From a virus: a stretch of DNA of 55,829 bases. Positions within the stretch are counted from its first letter, which is position 1, and the number at the start of each line of letters is the position of its first letter. The stretch is from positions 1 to 55,829 of IMG/VR virus record IMGVR_UViG_3300042541_001626, one strand, 5' to 3'. Under the pieces are notes generated by a model that worked only from the letters and a program-made list of their open reading frames with translations, had not been told where the DNA came from and did not search any database. Shown piece by piece: positions 7,317-14,772 of this stretch. Position numbers and translations under genes: made by a program.

Positions 7317-8099
7317 TTAATCTCTAACTCTATCATCACCATATAGTTGATGATATCTTTCTGTCATCTCATCCGAGTACATCTCTAACAAAAACTCTTC
7401 AATTTCTTCATATGGAAAATGGTCTGTCCCCCAATTTGATAACTCACCATGAAGTCCGTCTATCATAAGACTAATAACTCTGTCTTTGAATAACTTTAGT
7501 CCGTAATTACCCTTTAACTTGTAAGACGCATAGTCTAAAGAATCCTTAAACTCATCATTTATTTTATCGGGAGTAACTCTTCTTAAGAGATAGACCTTAG
7601 ACTCAGCAACTAAACCCGTCATCGATTGAATTCTATACATATCTTCCTGTATATTAATATCATTATGATTGGCAATCTCTAAAGAGACTCTAAAAATATC
7701 ATCTAAAATCTTATCATTTAACTTAAAATAATTAACTTTATCTTCTCTAATTAAACTTTGATTTTTATATCCTCCCCATACATCAACATAAACACCAAAT
7801 TCTCCAATATAAGCAATTTCAGAGTATTCAGTTTTGGTTTCATTATAAGGAATTTGTCCATCACCTATTTCATCTAAACTAATCCCACCACCTAATTCCT
7901 CACAAACATTAACAATATATTGAATCTTTTCTCTTTTTGTTATAATATCACCGTATTCAGAAACAACATCATATCCACCAAAAACTTTTAGTGTTGATCC
8001 TAATCCCATTTTGTTAATACTGTCACGGATTAAGTTAACCATCCTGTTGTTAGTCTCTTCCCTTAATACTTTTCTTATGTTTTCCTGTAGGTTCATCAT
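7317..8099 (-). CDS. Tagged protein (MNLQENIRKVLREE)
   Basis: 260 aa. It begins M-MNLQENIRKVLREE, containing L-Q-E and L-R-E tag-type sites. A second similar stretch occurs inside: NIQEDMYRIQSMTGLVAESK at ~150-170. The ATG overlaps the upstream TGA (ATGA). The rest is soluble mixed alpha/beta and unrecognised. The internal second motif suggests fusion of two tagged genes. Confidence 0.65.
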   Translation of the reverse strand: MMNLQENIRKVLREETNNRMVNLIRDSINKMGLGSTLKVFGGYDVVSEYGDIITKREKIQYIVNVCEELGGGISLDEIGDGQIPYNETKTEYSEIAYIGEFGVYVDVWGGYKNQSLIREDKVNYFKLNDKILDDIFRVSLEIANHNDINIQEDMYRIQSMTGLVAESKVYLLRRVTPDKINDEFKDSLDYASYKLKGNYGLKLFKDRVISLMIDGLHGELSNWGTDHFPYEEIEEFLLEMYSDEMTERYHQLYGDDRVRD

Positions 8100-8518
8100 A
8101 CTACATAAATACCTTTCATTTTATCTCTAACCAATTCATCAAATGTATTTCCTGGTATCACAAATACTTCCCCCTGATTTTCACCAACAGGTTCTATGTT
8201 TGTAACCATTTGTTTTGATAATACAATCAATATGTTTTCATCAAACCTTTTAAATAGTTTTGTTGCAATTTTTTCAGCTTTACCTAAGTTAGATGTGTTA
8301 AGTATTGACTGTATAGCAAATCCCATATGATGTCCTTTACCAGGTTTAACCCAAAAATCAATATCTGTCTTGTTGAACTTGTCTACGTATTTTTTAAAGT
8401 TCTCATCTCCATGATCACAGAAATAAATGTAAATCAAAACCTTCTCACTTGTTTCTAATTCAGATTCATTAATCCCCATCATTGATTGGATCCTTTGTAT
8501 GTTTTCTTGTAGGTTCAT
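8096..8518 (-). CDS. Tagged protein (MNLQENIQRIQSMMG)
   Basis: 140 aa with tag MNLQE-NIQRIQSMMGINE. The body (VLIYIYFCDHGDENFKKYVDKF, GHHMGFAIQSILN) is unrecognised. TATTTAT lies just upstream of the ATG on this strand (AATAAATA at 8522-8529), the late-type element seen before other tagged genes. Confidence 0.65.
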   Translation of the reverse strand: MNLQENIQRIQSMMGINESELETSEKVLIYIYFCDHGDENFKKYVDKFNKTDIDFWVKPGKGHHMGFAIQSILNTSNLGKAEKIATKLFKRFDENILIVLSKQMVTNIEPVGENQGEVFVIPGNTFDELVRDKMKGIYVV

Positions 8519-8569
8519 ACTAATAAATATCGTATAATTTAAAATCCCCCATTGTTAGTGGAGGATCAT

Positions 8570-8743
8570 TTAAATCTCATCTTTTTCACTTACGCTCACA
8601 TCATCTTCGTAAGTTTTTCCTTCTTGGTAATCTAAAACTTTCTCCTCTAACCAACGGACATAATGATCACTATACTTTCCGTCGCCCTTGTAGTTTCCAT
8701 ACACTTTAAAGTACTCTTTTTGTAGTTCACATCTCTTACTCAT
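8570..8743 (-). CDS. Small protein, 57 aa
   Basis: Read directly from the sequence: MSKRCELQKEYFKVYGNY.., then HYVRWLEEKVLDYQEGK and an acidic C-terminus. The ATG at 8743 overlaps the stop of the upstream 8736 gene by 8 nt. It resembles the many short TAVEWLEE/EWL-type accessory proteins of Bacteroidota phages. Function unknown. Confidence 0.6.
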   Translation of the reverse strand: MSKRCELQKEYFKVYGNYKGDGKYSDHYVRWLEEKVLDYQEGKTYEDDVSVSEKDEI

Positions 8744-8927
8744 CTCTATACCCTCTAGTATTAATTTCCTTTGATAGTATATGTGCTGCCTTGGTTAAGT
8801 GCATCAGTATTTGGTGATACATATAATCTTGTGAATCTACTCCATGAGTTTTCATACTGTTCAGCGCCAAATCAACACTACGAATCGCTTCATTGAACTC
8901 TACCTCATGTGGTTTTAAAGCTTTCAT
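8736..8927 (-). CDS. Small helical protein
   Basis: 63 aa (MKALKPHEVEFNEAIRSVDL..), almost entirely helical, with HQILMHLTKAAHILSKEI. Lies in a tight minus-strand run of small genes. No family recognised. Confidence 0.55.
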   Translation of the reverse strand: MKALKPHEVEFNEAIRSVDLALNSMKTHGVDSQDYMYHQILMHLTKAAHILSKEINTRGYRDE

Positions 8928-8928
8928 A

Positions 8929-9015
8929 TCATTTACAGATTAAAAAATGTAATATACCTTGGGTTACCATAAACCCAATTAAAAATGCTACTATTGCTAT
9001 AATTATTTTTTTCAT
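8929..9015 (-). CDS. 28-aa single-span membrane peptide
   Basis: Read directly: MKKIIIAIVAFLIGFMVTQG followed by ILHFLICK. One hydrophobic span of about 18 residues after two Lys. It lies between two real genes with spacing typical of this operon. A phage micro-protein; function unknown. Confidence 0.5.
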   Translation of the reverse strand: MKKIIIAIVAFLIGFMVTQGILHFLICK

Positions 9016-9036
9016 AATGTTTTTACTTGCGGGTTG

Positions 9037-9249
9037 TTAATCTTCATCATAATTAAATTTAGTCCAATCATTAACATATTTTTGTTTATCCCCATCTTGT
9101 AGGTTCATAAAGATTGGTTCACCTTCATCAGTTCTAATAACAACCCAATCTTCACCTTCGGATTCAATAATACTACCTGTTAAATCATATCTTCTACCAG
9201 CGAAACCATTACAGTAGAAGTCCTTAATTTCTTTACCGATATTACTCAT
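9037..9249 (-). CDS. Small protein, unknown
   Basis: 70 aa (MSNIGKEIKDFYCNGFAGRRYD..) ending WTKFNYDED. The middle (SIIESEGEDWVVIRTDEGEPIFMNL) looks like a small beta-sheet. No known family. Part of the 8.6-11.3 kb minus operon. Confidence 0.55.
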   Translation of the reverse strand: MSNIGKEIKDFYCNGFAGRRYDLTGSIIESEGEDWVVIRTDEGEPIFMNLQDGDKQKYVNDWTKFNYDED

Positions 9250-9283
9250 ATTCTTTTAAGTATTAAACACCAGGTTTCATCTT

Positions 9284-9652
9284 TTAATTAAATGGATTAC
9301 ACTCTAGCTCGTGTTCAATACTTCTATTTATACAATATGATTGCCACGCAGCATTTATATCATACGCTTCGCTATCTAGTATATCAATAAAGTAATCAGA
9401 CTCATCTACTGATGCGAAATGTTTTGCAATCTTTTCTAATAGTTCGCGATCAATGTTCCATTCTATACTTAGAAGTCTTATTGTTAATTGAATTGCTTTT
9501 TCGTGAGTACAATCATCTGCAGTCTTAAATAGGTTAGGAACAGTTTCACCTTCTGGCACAATAAGTAAACCATTTGCTTCATTAATTGTTGGTGGATAAT
9601 CTGCTCTATTTTGAACTGAGCCATCTATTCTTGAAATGAATGTATTACTCAT
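9284..9652 (-). CDS. Hypothetical protein
   Basis: 122 aa. It opens MSNTFISRIDGSVQNRADYP and has two helical stretches (HEKAIQLTIRLLSIEWNIDRELLEKIAKHF; AWQSYCINRSIEHELEC). No recognised domain. Its ATG overlaps the stop of the upstream gene at 9649 by 4 nt, so the genes are coupled. Confidence 0.6.
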   Translation of the reverse strand: MSNTFISRIDGSVQNRADYPPTINEANGLLIVPEGETVPNLFKTADDCTHEKAIQLTIRLLSIEWNIDRELLEKIAKHFASVDESDYFIDILDSEAYDINAAWQSYCINRSIEHELECNPFN

Positions 9653-9951
9653 AATAACTCAAGATTTTCATATTTAAAAATATGTAGCGTTTCTTTTAGT
9701 AAATCTAGTTGTTCAATATTAGTATTACCTATTATGTATTGTGATAATATAATTTGAGTAAAGTTTAATACTTCTTCCTCACTGTACATCCTTTCAGCTT
9801 GGTAATTAGCAAATTTTTCCATCAAATCTGGTATATTATCAAAACCAAATCCAGAACAATTATCTAACTGTTCTGTCATAGATTCCATAAAATCACAATC
9901 TACATCCCAATAATCTTGTATAAACTCTTCCGCTGTTAATATTTTTTCCAT
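9649..9951 (-). CDS. MYSEEEV-family accessory protein
   Basis: 100 aa carrying YQAERMYSEEEVLNFTQIIL at ~50-70. The same AERMYSEEEV element occurs in the genes at 10150, 10871 and 11100. This module is common in small host-takeover-type genes of Bacteroidota phages. Function unknown. Confidence 0.65.
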   Translation of the reverse strand: MEKILTAEEFIQDYWDVDCDFMESMTEQLDNCSGFGFDNIPDLMEKFANYQAERMYSEEEVLNFTQIILSQYIIGNTNIEQLDLLKETLHIFKYENLELL

Positions 9952-9974
9952 AACTATTTATTTTTTATTTTTAT

Positions 9975-10148
9975 TTAATTTCCTTCTATATGATTATAAA
10001 TTAATTCCATTACCCAAGCATTTTTAAATTCATACATCCCACAAGTTTCAGCCGCTTCTTGTCTGGTGTCATAAAAATTTATTTTACCATCCTCATCTTT
10101 CATAAAGTCCATATCTCTAAGATCTATGATTACATATTGTCCTTTCAT
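9975..10148 (-). CDS. Small protein, unknown
   Basis: 57 aa from the inner ATG at 10148 (MKGQYVIIDLRDMDFMKDED..), one base after the upstream stop at 10150. It contains FYDTRQEAAETCGMYEF, a pattern seen in small phage proteins of unknown role. Confidence 0.55.
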   Translation of the reverse strand: MKGQYVIIDLRDMDFMKDEDGKINFYDTRQEAAETCGMYEFKNAWVMELIYNHIEGN

Positions 10149-10149
10149 A

Positions 10150-10869
10150 CTATTTCTTTTTAAGTTGTTCAAACCAATCCTCAACCGTTAACCATCTAGA
10201 ACCCAATGTTAGATTACCTAAATTATGTTTATCTCTTTTTTCTAGTATTTCTTTAACTTCTTCCTCACTATACATTCTCTCAGCTTGCCATTTAGCGCCA
10301 GCTATAAATGAATGTCTATCTGATGGGATACAGTTTATGTAATGTCTTTCAGCCGCTTCTTCTAATTTTTCTTGTTTAGGTTTAGCATAACAATCATCAT
10401 CTGACTGAGTAGTTTCAGCATCACAATATTTACAAATGTGTAATTCTTGTTTAGGTTCTTCTTGTGGTATAGTGATTTTGTAATATAAATCCCATTCTCC
10501 TTTAGTTTCCCAACTTTCTATTCTAACAAACTCACAGCTACTATTCTTAACAAACCACTCCAAGAACTCATCATCAATATCTTGAACACCATCTGCAATC
10601 AAATCTTGGTTTGTTGTTAGGATAATTTTAAATTCTTTATCAGTGGTATTGTAACCTGAATCTATAACTGCTTGGAAAATTTGATTTAATCTTTCATTGT
10701 AATACCAATCATCCTTTTTAATAGGCTCATCAGATGTGATGTACATGTTTTGATTATTACTTCTAGCTGTTTGTGGTAAAAATTGATTTGATAAACATAA
10801 ATCACCATCCCCATATTCTAAAAATAATCTACTTGATTGATCTGTTGGTAATAAAAATATATTTTTCAT
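10150..10869 (-). CDS. MYSEEEV-family protein with CxxC motif
   Basis: 239 aa from ATG 10869 (MKNIFLLPTDQSSRLF). It has three parts: an N-terminal alpha/beta domain with DDEFLEWFVKNSSCEFVRIE, a short metal-type motif ELHICKYCDAETTQ, and a C-terminal FIAGAKWQAERMYSEEEVKEIL..WFEQLKKK. It looks like the full-length form of which neighbouring genes are fragments. Function unknown. Confidence 0.7.
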   Translation of the reverse strand: MKNIFLLPTDQSSRLFLEYGDGDLCLSNQFLPQTARSNNQNMYITSDEPIKKDDWYYNERLNQIFQAVIDSGYNTTDKEFKIILTTNQDLIADGVQDIDDEFLEWFVKNSSCEFVRIESWETKGEWDLYYKITIPQEEPKQELHICKYCDAETTQSDDDCYAKPKQEKLEEAAERHYINCIPSDRHSFIAGAKWQAERMYSEEEVKEILEKRDKHNLGNLTLGSRWLTVEDWFEQLKKK

Positions 10870-10870
10870 A

Positions 10871-11113
10871 CTATTTCTTTTTAAATTGTTCAACTAACCA
10901 TTCTCTCGCATCATGTCTATGAGAACTTGCATACATATGAAATGCTCCATCAACTAACTTAATTACTTCTTGCTCACTATACATTCTCTCAGGTTTGTAA
11001 TTAACATTTAAAGTTGAGTCTTCACTTATCTTTTTATTAATTTTACTTATTTCACTTTGAGGGATAACGTCATAATGTACACCTTCAACCCATGTATTTT
11101 TAAAGTTTTTCAT
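10871..11113 (-). CDS. MYSEEEV-family short paralogue
   Basis: 80 aa from ATG 11113 (MKNFKNTWVEGVHYD). It contains YKPERMYSEQEVIKLVDGAF and ends EWLVEQFKKK, matching the end of the 10150 product (WFEQLKKK). A duplicated and shortened relative. Starts inside the stop region of the 11100 gene. Confidence 0.6.
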   Translation of the reverse strand: MKNFKNTWVEGVHYDVIPQSEISKINKKISEDSTLNVNYKPERMYSEQEVIKLVDGAFHMYASSHRHDAREWLVEQFKKK

Positions 11114-11348
11114 CGTATTTCTCTTTAAACCACTCTTCAAATGTATCTCCATGACCAGTTTCAATAATTGCAAACATACCGTGTTCATAAGCTTTTTTCA
11201 TATCTTCCTCACTATACATTCTATCAGCTTGCCATTTAGCTCCTAATTCAAACCCATTTTTAAATGATGTTGAATATAAATTACCCTCAACATGTTCATA
11301 TAACATCCACGCGGTTTGCTTGGCTTCTTCTAATGTTTCTTTGTCCAT
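11100..11348 (-). CDS. MYSEEEV-family protein, first gene of the operon
   Basis: 82 aa (MDKETLEEAKQTAWMLYEHV..) with FELGAKWQADRMYSEEDMKKAYEHG and a C-terminal TFEEWFKEKYDEKL. Fourth family member in a row, at the 5' end of the minus-strand run. Function unknown. Confidence 0.65.
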   Translation of the reverse strand: MDKETLEEAKQTAWMLYEHVEGNLYSTSFKNGFELGAKWQADRMYSEEDMKKAYEHGMFAIIETGHGDTFEEWFKEKYDEKL

Positions 11349-11444
11349 TAACTAATTGTTTTGACAAAAATAAACAAAAATTACAAACTTGTCATTAAAT
11401 TTACGAAATATTATTTAAATTGGTTTCATTATATTTATAATAAC

Positions 11445-11693
11445 ATGAAGACGTTTAATAGAAATAAAAATATTGATCAGGGTAAACACGGTGAATTAAT
11501 TGAAAGGATTGCTCTTCAATACTTTAAACATCCCGACCATATTTGTGATTTACTGTGTTTTAAGGACTCAGAAGATGGTTATATATTATTGGTCTTAAGT
11601 ACTCGATCTTTTGATGAACAAAAATTAGAAAGTTATATTAATCAATTTGTACCATTTAACATTATTGTTTTGTATCACAAGTGTACAGATTAG
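11445..11693 (+). CDS. Hypothetical protein
   Basis: 82 aa. The start is ATG 11445 (MKTFNRNKNIDQGKHGEL) because TATTTATA at 11432-11439 ends five bases before it. The body has ELIERIALQYFKHPDHICDLLCF and VPFNIIVLYHKC. No family recognised. It carries the late-type element but not a clear tag. Confidence 0.55.
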   Translation: MKTFNRNKNIDQGKHGELIERIALQYFKHPDHICDLLCFKDSEDGYILLVLSTRSFDEQKLESYINQFVPFNIIVLYHKCTD

Positions 11694-11741
11694 TTATTAA
11701 ACTAATCAACAATTTCACTATATAAATAATAAAAAAATCAC

Positions 11742-11749
11742 TATATTTG
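11742..11749 (+). promoter_or_regulatory. -7 box TATATTTG before the phosphatase
   Basis: TATATTTG fits TAnnTTTG. The ATG at 11754 follows after four bases, the same spacing as the box at 28002-28009 and its ATG at 28014. Predicted leaderless start. Confidence 0.55.
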
Positions 11750-11753
11750 TTGT

Positions 11754-12470
11754 ATGGAAAATTTAAATAAACTCATTGCTTTTGGTGATACTCACGGAAG
11801 AAGTAAATGGAAATATATTGTTGAGAAGGAGAAGGATATTAATCGAATAATATTTGTTGGTGATTACTTCGATGATAAAGATGGTAAATACGACCCTAAT
11901 GAACAAATTGAGAATTTTAAAGAGATTATCGAATTTAAAAGAAGTAATCCCGAAAAGGTAATTCTTTTAATTGGTAATCATGACTTCCATTACCTGAAAG
12001 GTGTTAATGAAGAATATTCCTCATACCAATTCGGTAATTCCAAAAATATCAATCAAGTGTTACAACCCGCTGTTGATGAAGGTTTGTTACAAATGTGTTA
12101 TAAACACGATAATAACTTCTTTAGTCACGCTGGAATAACTAAAACATGGTGTGAGAATTGTGGTATAGATACGAATAATTTACAGGAATCTGTTAATAAC
12201 CTATTTAAAACCGATATAACTAAGTTTAAATTCACCATTGGTGATAACTACAGTCGGAGCGGAAATGATGTTACACAATCTCCCATATGGGTTAGACCAC
12301 AATCTTTAGTGAAGGATATGGTGGAAGGTATTGTTTGTATTGTTGGTCATACTCAGGTTAAAGACCTAACTATCTTAAATGACGATAATCTAATTCTTAT
12401 TGATTGTTTGGGAACAACCAATAGTTATTTAGTTATAGAAAACCACACAGTTAAAATAGGTAATTCGTAG
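11754..12470 (+). CDS. Calcineurin-like metallophosphatase
   Basis: 238 aa with the full metal-site set: GDTHG at 11-15, GDYFD at 36-40, GNHD at 74-77, SHAG at 124-127 and GHT at 198-200. These bind two metals in protein phosphatases and related phosphoesterases. Phage members (e.g. lambda protein phosphatase) dephosphorylate proteins; a nucleotide or RNA-end substrate is also possible. It has its own host-type promoter, which suggests early expression. Confidence 0.85.
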   Translation: MENLNKLIAFGDTHGRSKWKYIVEKEKDINRIIFVGDYFDDKDGKYDPNEQIENFKEIIEFKRSNPEKVILLIGNHDFHYLKGVNEEYSSYQFGNSKNINQVLQPAVDEGLLQMCYKHDNNFFSHAGITKTWCENCGIDTNNLQESVNNLFKTDITKFKFTIGDNYSRSGNDVTQSPIWVRPQSLVKDMVEGIVCIVGHTQVKDLTILNDDNLILIDCLGTTNSYLVIENHTVKIGNS

Positions 12471-12478
12471 TACCACCA

Positions 12479-12486
12479 TATTTATA
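12479..12486 (+). promoter_or_regulatory. TATTTATA late-type element
   Basis: TATTTATA ends five bases before the ATG at 12492. The same element and spacing occur before 1885, 3926, 11445, 19516, 24733, 26511, 31707 and 38286. I read it as a phage-specific (probably late) promoter giving leaderless mRNA. It is the reverse complement of the T4 late box TATAAATA; that relation is only suggestive. Confidence 0.45.
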
Positions 12487-12491
12487 ATAAC

Positions 12492-13004
12492 ATGAAGATT
12501 ATTATATCAGAGAATCAAAAGAAAAATTTACTTAAATCTATTGTTAAAAAACATGGGTGGGAATACGCTTCCAAACTTGCCGGTAAACCAGAAGAGTTGG
12601 CAAAATTGACATTCGACAATGATCCGATGGAGTTCCTACATATGTTTAACGATATGGATTTTGTTCAGTCAAAAAGTGAAAAAGACTGGACATTGTATCG
12701 TTATGAAAAGGGACATAATCTGATGATTTACGATAGAAAAAATAAATATGTTTACATAGATTATTCTGACATTTGGTTATTTTTGGAAGATGGTTTCGGA
12801 CTTAACTACTCTGAGACACAGGAACTTACAACAAGATGGGTGGATGAAGCATACAATTTAAGGGGGGTTACAACGAGATTTGGTTTAGTTCAACAGAAAA
12901 TGGTGGTGGATGAAGCATACAATTTAAGGGGAGTCACTATTACCCCACAAGTACCCCACAAGTACCCCACAAGTACCCCAAAGTGGATGAATCATACAAA
13001 TTAA
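12492..13004 (+). CDS. Tagged protein with a second type of C-terminal repeat (array gene E)
   Basis: 170 aa. Tag MKIIISE-N, then a body homologous to the 1885 product (KKHGWEYASKL, NDPMEFLHMF, TLYRYEKGHN, YVYIDYSDIW). After LTTRW the C-terminus becomes VDEAYNLRGVTT units. Two units are 66 nt apart. A third lies 77 nt on, because an 11-nt sequence is repeated in the spacer; that shifts the frame and ends the ORF at 13004. This gene links the tag, the late element and a CRISPR-like repeat. Confidence 0.65.
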   Translation: MKIIISENQKKNLLKSIVKKHGWEYASKLAGKPEELAKLTFDNDPMEFLHMFNDMDFVQSKSEKDWTLYRYEKGHNLMIYDRKNKYVYIDYSDIWLFLEDGFGLNYSETQELTTRWVDEAYNLRGVTTRFGLVQQKMVVDEAYNLRGVTITPQVPHKYPTSTPKWMNHTN

Positions 13005-13017
13005 GAGGAGTCACTAT
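12839..13017 (+). CRISPR. CRISPR-like array E, different repeat (3 copies)
   Basis: The 36-nt repeats lie at 12839-12874, 12905-12940 and 12982-13017. They start GGTGGATGAAGCATAC; the first ends GGGTTACAAC and the others are changed to CACTAT. The first spacer (12875-12904) is 30 nt. The second gap is 41 nt and made of 11-nt tandem units (AGTACCCCACA). Sequence unlike arrays A-D, yet the same repeat and spacer lengths and the same GGTGGA start and ACAAC end. Confidence 0.5.
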
Positions 13018-13038
13018 CATACCATCCAAATTGAAAAA

Positions 13039-13299
13039 TCAATTAGTTTCATTATATAATCCAAGGTATTTGTTTCTAATCTCTAAAGCTAATTTTTTTT
13101 GAGAAAATGTGGGCACATTACCAAACCCATCTATTACATCCATAAATGTCTCATGTTCCTTATTGTCAGAATATCTATAAATGAAATTCATTTCATCCTC
13201 TGTAATGTTATACGTGGACATTACCACATCATCCATAACATTCATAAGGTTTGTCCCACCTTTAATACAATCAATCACTTCAGATCTAAGGATTTTCAT
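13039..13299 (-). CDS. Hypothetical protein
   Basis: 86 aa (MKILRSEVIDCIKGGTNLMN..), helical, with EDEMNFIYRYSDNKEHETFMDVIDGFG. No recognised domain. It starts just downstream of the 13301 membrane gene on the same strand and is probably co-transcribed. Confidence 0.6.
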   Translation of the reverse strand: MKILRSEVIDCIKGGTNLMNVMDDVVMSTYNITEDEMNFIYRYSDNKEHETFMDVIDGFGNVPTFSQKKLALEIRNKYLGLYNETN

Positions 13300-13300
13300 A

Positions 13301-13474
13301 CTACTTTTTTTTTATTGTACCAATGGTTATATATAAAAATATAACCAAGAGAACTGTAAAATACGCAATCCTATAACCTTCTTCCCATGAATCGGGGTTT
13401 AAGATTTTTTTTATAAAGCAAGATGTTAAATACGCCAGTATTATTAATACCAAATACACAATATACTTTTTCAT
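13301..13474 (-). CDS. Small two-span membrane protein
   Basis: 57 aa read directly: MKKYIVYLVLIILAYLTSCF, then IKKILNPDSWEEGYRI and a second span AYFTVLLVIFLYITIGTI before KKK. The Cys after TS gives a weak lipoprotein-like LTSC motif near residue 19. Stop directly before the next gene. Confidence 0.55.
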   Translation of the reverse strand: MKKYIVYLVLIILAYLTSCFIKKILNPDSWEEGYRIAYFTVLLVIFLYITIGTIKKK

Positions 13475-13519
13475 AATCTTCCCTTGTTTAATTTGTTTTA
13501 CAAATATATATAATCTATT

Positions 13520-13693
13520 TTAATTAACCAACGGTTTTTTAACTATTTCAAATGAATCTATAATCTGTTGCTTCTCCATTTCTTTAGCTTGTTTAATTAG
13601 TAAATCTAATTGTTCCCATTCTATTTTACAAAATTGTGGGTCACCATATGATTCTAATTCTTTGCCTAACCACTCTACAGCTGTTTGTTTCAT
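13520..13693 (-). CDS. TAVEWL-family accessory protein
   Basis: 57 aa from ATG 13693 (MKQTAVEWLGKELES..), ending EMEKQQIIDSFEIVKKPLVN. TAVEWL plus KEMEKQQIID is a widespread small family in Bacteroidota phages. Three copies (13520, 14333, 14550) and one remnant (15182) lie here. Function unknown. Confidence 0.7.
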   Translation of the reverse strand: MKQTAVEWLGKELESYGDPQFCKIEWEQLDLLIKQAKEMEKQQIIDSFEIVKKPLVN

Positions 13694-13694
13694 C

Positions 13695-13856
13695 TTATTC
13701 TGATTTAAATGTTTTACCACACCTGCTACATTTAGAAACTTTTGGCATTCTACCATCATTAGGTATAAATCCAAATTCATCTATACAATCTTTAATCTTA
13801 CATGTCCAATTATGCCATCCTAACTTACATTGGATTTTACCTATTAATTTTTTCAT
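13695..13856 (-). CDS. Small zinc-ribbon-like protein (DUF1660-like)
   Basis: 53 aa read directly: MKKLIGKIQCKLGWHNWTCK, then KIKDCIDEFGFIPNDGRMP and KVSKCSRCGKTFKSE. The pattern (C)KLGWHNW plus a terminal CxxC is the one I associate with DUF1660-type phage proteins, probably binding one zinc. One base separates it from the TAVEWL gene downstream. Confidence 0.65.
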   Translation of the reverse strand: MKKLIGKIQCKLGWHNWTCKIKDCIDEFGFIPNDGRMPKVSKCSRCGKTFKSE

Positions 13857-13857
13857 C

Positions 13858-14127
13858 TTATTCTGATTTATTTAATTCATCTTGAAATAATTTTGCTATT
13901 CTAGGACTAAAAGGTCCTATTGGTATTTTTTTTTTACTACCCCACCTGTTTGAGAAGTAAGTGTCGGTTTTAAGTCGGTATTTAAATTGCTCTTTAGTGT
14001 GAGGTTTTATTTTAATAGGTTCTATACTATAAACACTACCATCATTTGGGTCAATCTCAACAGACCAATTATTTAAATAATATTCATATGTCTCATCAAT
14101 AATCTGATTATTTCTTTCTTTATTCAT
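13858..14127 (-). CDS. Hypothetical protein
   Basis: 89 aa (MNKERNNQIIDETYEYYLNN..), with KPHTKEQFKYRLKTDTYFSNRWG and a C-terminal LFQDELNKSE. No family recognised. Its end reads NKSE-stop within the TTATTCTGATTT junction element that recurs between genes of this cluster. Confidence 0.6.
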   Translation of the reverse strand: MNKERNNQIIDETYEYYLNNWSVEIDPNDGSVYSIEPIKIKPHTKEQFKYRLKTDTYFSNRWGSKKKIPIGPFSPRIAKLFQDELNKSE

Positions 14128-14160
14128 ATATCACAAATTCTTTTTTCATCTTATTCTGAT

Positions 14161-14331
14161 TTAAAGGTTTTTACTTGTTGGTTTTCCTTTTGTTTCAACC
14201 CAAAGTTTTAACTCATTATATAAAATAATGTCATTATTAAATGTTGATCCAAATCCTTTAAACATATAAAGAAATTGTTTTGCCCACCATAGTTTAAACT
14301 TAAATGGTAATTTGTGAAAGTGTTTTTTCAT
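14161..14331 (-). CDS. Small basic protein
   Basis: 56 aa from ATG 14331 (MKKHFHKLPFKFKLWWAKQF), Lys/Trp/Phe-rich, ending WVETKGKPTSKNL. Preceded at one base by the stop of the 14333 gene. The repeated junction element TCATCTTATTCTGATTT marks its start. Function unknown. Confidence 0.55.
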   Translation of the reverse strand: MKKHFHKLPFKFKLWWAKQFLYMFKGFGSTFNNDIILYNELKLWVETKGKPTSKNL

Positions 14332-14332
14332 C

Positions 14333-14548
14333 TTATTCTGATTTAAAAGTTTCGTTGTAATATTGTTCAGGTAGATAAGATCCATCATAATTACATTCAC
14401 TACCAACATAAAATCCATCCATTATTTGTTCCTTTTCCATTTCTTTGGCTTGAAAAATTATATCTTTAAAATGATCTTCCATCTGTTTTTTAGACCAATT
14501 CATTGGAGTTAGTTTTTCTACTAACCATTCTACTGCTGTCTGTTCCAT
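14333..14548 (-). CDS. TAVEWL-family accessory protein
   Basis: 71 aa from ATG 14548 (MEQTAVEWLVEKLTPMNWSK..), with FQAKEMEKEQIMDGF and a C-terminal YNETFKSE. Paralogue of 13520 and 14550; its tail (YY.TFKSE) matches the 14550 product. Tandem duplication in a small-gene cassette. Confidence 0.7.
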   Translation of the reverse strand: MEQTAVEWLVEKLTPMNWSKKQMEDHFKDIIFQAKEMEKEQIMDGFYVGSECNYDGSYLPEQYYNETFKSE

Positions 14549-14549
14549 T

Positions 14550-14771
14550 TTATTCCGATTTGAATGTTTTATTATAATAGTCATTCGCCTCTCCATTTCT
14601 ACTTCTAGGACCAAATGGTGGACTATAAAATCCATCAATATGTGCATCAATAATCTGTTGCTTCTCCTTTTCTATGGCTTGTTTAAGTAATAACCCAAAA
14701 CCTGATTTACCTACGTTTAAATCGTAGCTGTTCCATTTTTCTTCTAACCATTCTACTGCCGTTTTTTCCAT
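14550..14771 (-). CDS. TAVEWL-family accessory protein
   Basis: 73 aa (MEKTAVEWLEEKWNSYDLNV..), with LKQAIEKEKQQIIDAHIDGF and a tail YYNKTFKSE. The best preserved copy of the three here. Function unknown; likely an early host-interaction protein given its widespread, variable copy number. Confidence 0.7.
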   Translation of the reverse strand: MEKTAVEWLEEKWNSYDLNVGKSGFGLLLKQAIEKEKQQIIDAHIDGFYSPPFGPRSRNGEANDYYNKTFKSE

Positions 14772-14772
14772 G

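Noticed and set aside
14128-14150. Tiny ORF MKKEFVIYE after a junction element
   Set aside because: Eight codons only; more likely leftover DNA from the repeated gene junction.
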